Origin: Paraburkholderia solitsugae
GTDB lineage: Bacteria > Pseudomonadota > Gammaproteobacteria > Burkholderiales > Burkholderiaceae
Direction: 5' to 3'
Length of the DNA: 64,000 nt
Assembly: GCF_013177695.1 (NCBI RefSeq)
Contig: NZ_WOEY01000027.1
Coordinates: 62,001-126,000, forward strand
Below the pieces are notes generated by a model, which saw only the letters and a list, made by a program, of their open reading frames with translations, was not told the origin of the DNA and made no database searches. A program made the position numbers and the translations under genes. Each line of letters begins with the position of its first letter. The first letter of the stretch is position 1. Below, piece by piece: positions 58,386 to 64,000 of the stretch.

Positions 58386-59800
58386 CGCGGGGTGCCGGTG
58401 CCGTCTTCAGCGGCAGCGTCGCCGTTGATCTCGTCGACGACAGTCGGCTCTGGCGCTTCGACTTCGGGTACCTCCGGCACCGGTGCGGGTGCCGGGCGCG
58501 GCGGCGGCGCCATATAGCGCTCTGCCAGCGCCTCATACAACGGCGGCGCGAACAGGCGCGAGACGCGGCTTGCGATCAACGCGGTGGCCATCAGCGAAAT
58601 CACCAGTGCATGACCATCGATCATTTCCATCACGATCACGAACGACGTAATTGGCGACTGCGTGACGGCGGCCAGATAGCCCACCATCGCGAGGGCGATC
58701 AGCATCGGCAATTGCATCGAGTCGAACACCATGTGCAGCAGATTGCCGAAGCCGGCGCCGATCGACAGCGAGGGCGCGAAGATGCCGCCTGGGATGCCCG
58801 GCAGATACGAGCCGACCATCGATATCATCTTCAGGAACGGATAGAACACGGACAGGTGCTCGTGCCCCTCCAGCAGTCCGCGCGCTTCCGCATAGCCGCT
58901 GCCGAAGGTCGTGCCGCCGGAGATGAGGCCGACCACCGCGATCACGAAACCGCACAGCGCGGCGAACACGACCGGCCGCTCGCCGTGCAACTGACGCAGC
59001 GGCGCAGGAATCCAGCGCGCGGTGTTCAGCAGCAGCCAGCCGAACACGCCGCCCGCAATACCGGTGACGATCGCCGTGAGCAGAACGGCCACCGCCAGCA
59101 GATCGGGGAAGTGCGCGCCGATCTGGATGGTGCCGAAATAGGTGTAGTTGCCGTTCAGTCCGAGCGCGATCACACCGGCGATGATGATGGCCGTAATCAG
59201 CACGCCGCTCGCGCGGGCCTCGAAGCTGCGGGTGAGTTCCTCGATTGCGAACACGATCCCCGCCAGCGGCGTATTGAACGCCGCGGACAAACCCGCTGCC
59301 GCGCCCGCGAGTACTAATTGCCGTTCGATCAGCGCGTTCGAGCGTGGATACAGCCGCCGCAGATTGAACATCAGCGCCGCGCCGACCTGCACGGTCGGCC
59401 CTTCGCGGCCGATCGTGAAGCCGCCGAGAATCGCCAGAAACGACACGGCGATCTTGCCGAACAGAATCCGGAACGATAGCAGCCGCGCGCCGTATTCGCC
59501 GGGCTTGGCATGCAGGGTGGCGATGACTTGCGGAATGCCGCTGCCCTCGGCGCCGCGGAAGAACTTGCGCGTGAGCCAGACGGCGAGCGCCGCGACCGCG
59601 GGCGTGACGATCAACGGCGCCCACACATGCTGTTGCTGCATTGCGCGGAATTCGCCGTAGCCCCAATCGATGAGTCTTGCGTAGAGCACCGCCACTAGAC
59701 CGACCGCGATCGCGCCGAGCCAGAAAACGCCGTATTGCCGCCACAGACGTCTGGCGCGACGCACGATGCTGGAAGAGGGAGGAAGGAAGGCCCGGGACAT
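58379..59800 (-). CDS. ClC-family chloride/proton antiporter
   Basis: A 473-residue inner-membrane protein. The ClC selectivity motifs are present: GSGIP (in EGSGIPQVIATLH), GREGP (FTIGREGPTVQVGAAL, with the gating glutamate) and GIFAP (PGGIFAPSLSIGAGFG). The inner glutamate region FNTPLAGIVFAIEEL is also kept, which suggests an H+/Cl- antiporter rather than a channel. The last ~50 residues are a Pro/Glu-rich tail. I start at ATG 59800 (MSRAFLPPSS); the frame extends 35 codons upstream to 59905 without ribosome-binding support. Confidence 0.9.
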   Translation of the reverse strand: MSRAFLPPSSSIVRRARRLWRQYGVFWLGAIAVGLVAVLYARLIDWGYGEFRAMQQQHVWAPLIVTPAVAALAVWLTRKFFRGAEGSGIPQVIATLHAKPGEYGARLLSFRILFGKIAVSFLAILGGFTIGREGPTVQVGAALMFNLRRLYPRSNALIERQLVLAGAAAGLSAAFNTPLAGIVFAIEELTRSFEARASGVLITAIIIAGVIALGLNGNYTYFGTIQIGAHFPDLLAVAVLLTAIVTGIAGGVFGWLLLNTARWIPAPLRQLHGERPVVFAALCGFVIAVVGLISGGTTFGSGYAEARGLLEGHEHLSVFYPFLKMISMVGSYLPGIPGGIFAPSLSIGAGFGNLLHMVFDSMQLPMLIALAMVGYLAAVTQSPITSFVIVMEMIDGHALVISLMATALIASRVSRLFAPPLYEALAERYMAPPPRPAPAPVPEVPEVEAPEPTVVDEINGDAAAEDGTGTPRQ

Positions 59801-60012
59801 GAGAATGTGCTGGCGCAAAGGGTGAATTATAAAGCGTGCCGCATTGACAGAACGGTATGAAAGAATTCTGAAATATAGTAAAAAGGCTATTTGTAAGGTG
59901 TGCAATGTAACGCGCTGTATTAATGACGGTATGGCGCGCGGCGGCGTTCAGCCAAGATTCTTCGAATCGTCGGCTAAAATAGTTTGACGTATGAACAACT
60001 AACAGGTCCTCA

Positions 60013-61017
60013 ATGAAGCGAGTCCTTATCGTCAAGGTCACGTCACTCGGCGATATCGTGCAGGCGTTACCCGTCGTCGCCGACATCAAACGCGCGTTTC
60101 CCGGCGTTCAGGTGGACTGGGCGGCCGACGAAGCATTCGCCGAAGTGGTGCATTGGTGCGAGGGCGTGGACCGCGTGCTCTGCGCACCGTTGCGCCGCTT
60201 CAAGAAGGCGCGCCGCTGGGGCGATTTCAAGGCGATCGCGGCGTCGATCGCCGAATTGCGCGCCTATCACTACGACTTCATCGTCGACATTCACGGCGTG
60301 TACAAGAGCGCGATCATCGCGTTTCTGGCGCGCTCGTCGAAGCGGATTGGCTATCAGTCGCAGGATCTCGGCGAGCGAGGTGCCGCATTTGCCTACACCG
60401 GGCGTTTCGGCCCGCGTCCGCAGTGCGACGCATGGCATGGCATGCGCATCAGCACGGGCGAGGCGCTGGGCTATGAGGTCGAAGGCCCCCCTGTCTACAA
60501 TCTGCGCTTGCCCGAATCGGCCGCCGCAGCGTTCGCGGCTAACAGCGCGCCGGTCGCGGCGCTGTTTCACGCCACCTCCAAAGACGACAAGAAGTGGCCG
60601 CTGCCCCATTGGGTCGCGGTCGGTCGCGAGTTGGCACAGCGCGGTTTTCACGTGGTGTTGCCGTGGGGCTCGGAAGGCGAGCGAGCCGAGGCAGAGCAAA
60701 TCGCGTCGCAGGTGCAGGGTTCGACCGTTCTGCCGAAGCTGAGCGTGACCGAAATCGCGCAGATGATCGACGCGTGCGCACTGGTGGTCGGCACCGATAC
60801 GGGTTTCGTTCATCTGGCGCATGCATTGCTGAAGCGCACGGTCATGATTTTTATGGCGACTTCGCCGTCGCATTGCGGCATCGAGGCGCCGTTCCGCTCG
60901 ATCTCGATCGGTGACGGCCAATCCGTGCCGTCGATCGCTGAGGCATTGGAGGCGATCGATTACGTGCACAGCGAGCCGCACGCCGTCCCCATGCAGCACG
61001 GCTCGGCAGCCGCCTGA
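60013..61017 (+). CDS. waaC: Lipopolysaccharide heptosyltransferase I
   Basis: A 334-residue GT9 enzyme adding the first heptose to Kdo of the LPS inner core. It has the GT-B/GT9 features MKRVLIVKVTSLGDIVQALPVVADIKRAFPGVQVDWAADEAFAEVV at the N-terminus, FHATSKDDKKWPLPHW in the middle and VVGTDTGFVHLAHALLK with the catalytic-type Asp loop. Length and start agree with the family. The start ATG follows AGGTCCTCA. It is not linked to other waa genes here. Confidence 0.92.
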   Translation: MKRVLIVKVTSLGDIVQALPVVADIKRAFPGVQVDWAADEAFAEVVHWCEGVDRVLCAPLRRFKKARRWGDFKAIAASIAELRAYHYDFIVDIHGVYKSAIIAFLARSSKRIGYQSQDLGERGAAFAYTGRFGPRPQCDAWHGMRISTGEALGYEVEGPPVYNLRLPESAAAAFAANSAPVAALFHATSKDDKKWPLPHWVAVGRELAQRGFHVVLPWGSEGERAEAEQIASQVQGSTVLPKLSVTEIAQMIDACALVVGTDTGFVHLAHALLKRTVMIFMATSPSHCGIEAPFRSISIGDGQSVPSIAEALEAIDYVHSEPHAVPMQHGSAAA

Positions 61018-61736
61018 GTGCAGCTTCGCTGCGCGTTCACGCAATCGTTTGGCAAAAAGAAAAGAGGCGCGACGTACAGTCGCCCAATCAAACGAGCGCT
61101 GCCACGGAACGCCTCGAAAAACGCCCGTGTCGGGGAACTACGGGCGGAGAGGAATCGCTGCAATGAACAAACTGACTCACGCACTGAGCGGTCACTTCGC
61201 GTGAGCGACTCAGTTCTAAAGAGACCGCCGGCCGACAGTCGAGTTCAATGATGCATTCATCGAGGCATGCCGCGCAAGTGCCGGCAGATTTATGTGCCGT
61301 TCACCGGCGTCCCGCAATCGCTCGCTCATCGCCACGCTCCAAGCACTGAGAAGCGTCGCGCATTACACGCCTGTTAAATCTGTCTCTTTTCGTTGAGTGC
61401 CTAATTGGCTACACGCGTTCTCTTGCGCGTGGCCGCCGGCTCATTCATGGCGCATGGAAGCGCGAACTCAATCCCCCTGATCAGCGCCCCGATTCGCGCA
61501 CCCGCCACGGGCAGGGCTTGCGCCGGGCGCACGTGCTCAAAGCAGTATAGGCGGTGTTTTCTTCTGATGTGAATCTGTCGTCGCCATGCTTCGAGCGCGG
61601 CCGGTTTGGGGGCTTAAACGTGTAACACCTCAGTGATTTTCCCTTACAAATGGCAACGGTCGCGCGAGGCAGGGTCGTGTTCAATCGAGTCATTCGGGGT
61701 TTCGGCTCGAATGACTCTGACTCGAAGGAGAATAAT
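61018..61736. other. Intergenic region, no gene recognised
   Basis: 719 bases between waaC and a small lipoprotein gene. A 13-codon frame at 61163 (MNKLTHALSGHFA) has a weak ribosome-binding site but is too short to support. The waaC stop is followed by a small GCAGC/GCTGC hairpin near 61022-61034 with no T-run. The rest is unremarkable. Confidence 0.5.
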
Positions 61737-61868
61737 ATGAAACGCTTAATCCTGACCCTGATCGCAGGCACGCTGCTGGCAACGGCGCTTGGAGGTTGCA
61801 TCGTTGCACCGGCGCCTGGCTATTACTACGGCGGCGGCGGTTACTACCATCACGGCGGTTACTACTAA
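61737..61868 (+). CDS. Small Tyr/Gly-rich lipoprotein, 43 residues
   Basis: MKRLILTLIAGTLLATALGGC places the lipid-modified cysteine at residue 21. The mature 23 residues are Gly/Tyr/His-rich (YYYGGGGYYHHGGYY). A strong GAAGGAG ribosome-binding site lies six bases before the ATG. A longer frame from 61650 is rejected because this start has the signal and ribosome-binding site. Resembles other tiny lipoproteins in Burkholderia genomes; function unknown. Confidence 0.75.
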   Translation: MKRLILTLIAGTLLATALGGCIVAPAPGYYYGGGGYYHHGGYY

Positions 61869-62026
61869 CGGTAACGGCTCGCGGCGCGCGTTCGGCCTGG
61901 ATGCGGTGCCTGGCGCCGACGGCTGCTACTTGCCTGCATAGGCACGGGCAGCCGCTCAACCGCTTCGGAGTACGTCAGGCTGCTTCCGGCCGCCGCGCCC
62001 AACCGGGCGTCGCGGTGTTCGACGGC

Positions 62027-62206
62027 TCAGGCGAGCAGCATTTCGAAAGCGATCACCGCACTGATGGCAGCCACGTTCGCGGCCAGCGCTTCCACGACAA
62101 TGCCCTTCCATGTCGCGGGACGAAAGCGCAAGGCCAGCAGCAATGAACACAGCAACGCCAGCGCGATGATCATCACGATGTCCGCGTTGTGGAGATGAAT
62201 ATTCAT
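62027..62206 (-). CDS. Small membrane protein, 59 residues, two helices
   Basis: Starts at ATG 62206 with GGGAGG five bases upstream, which decides the start against the longer frame to 62254. The protein MNIHLHNADIVMIIALALLC begins with one helix (about 10-27); RFRPATWKG follows, then a second helix (VVEALAANVAAISAVIAFEMLLA). No family recognised. It is leftward, upstream of and facing the 61737 lipoprotein, and the MHS transporter lies beyond it. Confidence 0.72.
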   Translation of the reverse strand: MNIHLHNADIVMIIALALLCSLLLALRFRPATWKGIVVEALAANVAAISAVIAFEMLLA

Positions 62207-62410
62207 CAGAGCCTCCCTGCTTGCTTTAGGGTTATTGAATTCGAGTATAAGCAAGTCAAAAAGACGCGCAAGGCAGGGGATTTACCAGCACCGTGCGGTA
62301 AAGCGGAGAGAAAAGCGGGGTACCCGCCGATGCTGCCGCAGCGCGCGTCAATGCGCGCCTGGCGGCACCGGGGTAAAGAACCAATCAGACCATCAATGCG
62401 GCGCGCTCGC

Positions 62411-63718
62411 TTACATCAAGCGCGCATCGCGCGTCTCGCGCATGCAAAGCACACCGATCATGCTGACGGCCGCCGCAATCGACACGTAAGCGCCCACCCA
62501 CGGCAGCCCGCCGTGCGCGGCCAGCACCTGCGCGATATACGGCGCGACTGACGCACCGAGAATCCCGCCGAGGTTGTACGACACGCCTGCACCGGTATAG
62601 CGCACGTTGGTCGGAAACAGTTCCGGCAGCAGCGCGCCCATCGGTGCGAAGGTCACGCCCATCAGGAACAGTTCGATCACGAGGAACAGCAGCACCAGCG
62701 GCGTCTGTCCACTGCCGAGCAATGGCGCCATCGTGAAGCCTGACAGGATCGCGGCGATGATGCCGACGATCAGCACCGGCTTGCGGCCGTAACGGTCGCT
62801 CGCCCAGGCCGACAGCGGTGTGGCGAGCGCCATGAACACGACGGCGATGCACAGCAGGCCAAGGAAGGTCTGCCGCGGAATATGCAGCACCGACACACCG
62901 TACGACAGCGAAAACGTCGTGGCGTTGTAGAACAGCGTGTAGCAGACCACCATCGCCAGCGCACCGAGGAGGGTCGGCAGCCCGTGTTGCGAGAACAGCG
63001 TGGCGATCGGCACCTTCACGCGCTCCTTGCGTTCGATGGCCGCCTGGAAGGCCGGCGTCTCGGCGATTTTCAAACGCACATACAAGCCGAGCGCGACCAG
63101 CACCGAGCTGACGAGGAACGGCACGCGCCAGCCCCAGCTGCGGAACTGTTCATCGGAGAGCGACAGCGCGAGGGCAAAGAACAGACCGTTGGACGCCAGA
63201 AAACCGATCGACGGCCCTAGTTGCGGGAACATCCCGAACCAGCCGCGTTTGCCGGCCGGCGCGTTCTCGGTGGCGAGCAGCGCCGCGCCGCCCCATTCGC
63301 CGCCGAGGCCAATACCCTGGCCGAAGCGCAGCACGCAGAGCAGGATCGGTGCGAGGCTGCCAATTGAGTCGTAGCCCGGCACGAAACCGATCAGCGTGGT
63401 CGACACACCCATCACCAGCAGCGAAGCCACCAGCGTCGATTTACGGCCGATCCGGTCGCCGAAGTGACCGAACAGGAACGAGCCGATTGGCCGCGCGACG
63501 AACGCGATGCCGAACGTGACGAAAGCCGACAAGGCTTGGGCAGTTGCCGAGCCGTGCGGGAAAAACACCGGTCCGATGACGAGCGCCGCGGCAGTAGCAT
63601 AAACGTAGAAATCATAGAACTCGATCGCGGTGCCGATGAAGCTCGCGAAGATGATCCGCGCGCTGCTGTTCTGCCCGGACGCATTGGGCTGGGCCGCGGA
63701 AATCGGCGAAGTGGACAT
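62411..63718 (-). CDS. MHS-family (MFS) metabolite/proton symporter
   Basis: A 435-residue transporter with 12 helices. GHFGDRIGRKSTLVASLL is the MFS loop 2-3 signature, ASFIGTAIEFYDFYVYATAAALVIGPVFFP is the MHS N-terminal mark and LRFGQGIGLGGEWGGAALLATENAP follows. These import organic acids, shikimate, proline or osmolytes by H+ symport; the substrate here is unknown. It shares only family-level similarity with the transporter at 43612-44922. ATG 63718 gives the expected length. Confidence 0.88.
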   Translation of the reverse strand: MSTSPISAAQPNASGQNSSARIIFASFIGTAIEFYDFYVYATAAALVIGPVFFPHGSATAQALSAFVTFGIAFVARPIGSFLFGHFGDRIGRKSTLVASLLVMGVSTTLIGFVPGYDSIGSLAPILLCVLRFGQGIGLGGEWGGAALLATENAPAGKRGWFGMFPQLGPSIGFLASNGLFFALALSLSDEQFRSWGWRVPFLVSSVLVALGLYVRLKIAETPAFQAAIERKERVKVPIATLFSQHGLPTLLGALAMVVCYTLFYNATTFSLSYGVSVLHIPRQTFLGLLCIAVVFMALATPLSAWASDRYGRKPVLIVGIIAAILSGFTMAPLLGSGQTPLVLLFLVIELFLMGVTFAPMGALLPELFPTNVRYTGAGVSYNLGGILGASVAPYIAQVLAAHGGLPWVGAYVSIAAAVSMIGVLCMRETRDARLM

Positions 63719-64000
63719 GCAGGGTCTCCATGTGTCGTGATGCCGTTGGGCGCCGTACTTTTACGTGTGGGCGGTGTGCGGTCAGGTGGCATCTTTGTTT
63801 AAGTTCGTGCGCTTCGGCGCGTCTCGCAGGTGGTTGAAGCCATGCGTGGCGCCGGCGACGATGCGACAGCTTACAACGGCAGCCGGTAGCCGTCAGTGGT
63901 TGCGCGCGAAAGTGGCCTTGCCAGGAGAACGACCAGGTGGGCTGCGCGGCGCATGCGGGCAACCGGGCAGCCGGTTCAGCGCGAGGTGCTGACGACCAGA
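63719..64000. other. End of window, no gene recognised
   Basis: 282 bases upstream of the MHS transporter start; probably its control region. Short open frames are Arg-rich and lack ribosome-binding sites. No inverted repeat of note. Confidence 0.45.

Noticed and set aside
61163..61204. 13-codon frame MNKLTHALSGHFA downstream of waaC
   Set aside because: Too short and without supporting context to call a gene.

Overview
This looks like a chromosomal window from a high-GC betaproteobacterium, most likely Paraburkholderia/Burkholderia. The inference rests on protein style (FPR, MinCDE, MAP, WaaC), strong third-position GC bias, Burkholderia-type small exported proteins and MHS-family transporters. 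No rRNA, tRNA, CRISPR, phage or IS gene was recognised.

Layout. 1-10.3 kb holds the tail of a sugar ABC permease, ferredoxin-NADP reductase (fpr), a sensor-less histidine kinase with a NarL-type response regulator, and an APC amino-acid permease. Next come a mosaic inverted-repeat block with two hexanucleotide microsatellites, then an AraC regulator divergent from an SDR dehydrogenase and a second permease.

10.4-43.7 kb is a large Wzx/Wzy-type exopolysaccharide (EPS) locus. It encodes GDP-mannose and GDP-fucose supply (manC, gmd, fcl), a WcaJ-like initiating transferase, a Wza-like exporter and a Wzc-like tyrosine autokinase. It also has five further glycosyltransferases, two acyl/acetyltransferases, a GMC-type oxidoreductase, a Wzy-like polymerase, a Wzx-like flippase and a GlxA-like regulator. 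Its left flank carries a GDP-mannose hydrolase, a PIG-L deacetylase fused to lectin and beta-propeller-like repeats, and two paralogous secreted glycosidase-like proteins. A strong sigma-54-type promoter with an upstream 9+9 bp inverted repeat lies ahead of the regulator/manC genes, and weaker sigma-54-like sites precede other transcription units. In content the locus resembles the Burkholderia EPS loci (cepacian, Bep) and colanic acid, but I cannot assign it to a named polymer.

43.6-49.7 kb holds an MHS-family transporter, a small exported protein, a HilA/CadC-like winged-helix TPR regulator, and a two-gene unit of unknown function (membrane coiled-coil protein plus a solute-binding/LysM fusion). 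49.8-53.5 kb is an FAD oxidoreductase / DUF1365 / cyclopropane-synthase-like lipid-modification operon whose translation start region is tandemly duplicated. 53.7-64 kb is mostly housekeeping: map, a GNAT acetyltransferase, minCDE, a ClC antiporter, waaC, several very small membrane or lipoproteins and a second MHS transporter.

All coordinates come from reading the sequence. Domain names are from motif recognition, not from database searches.
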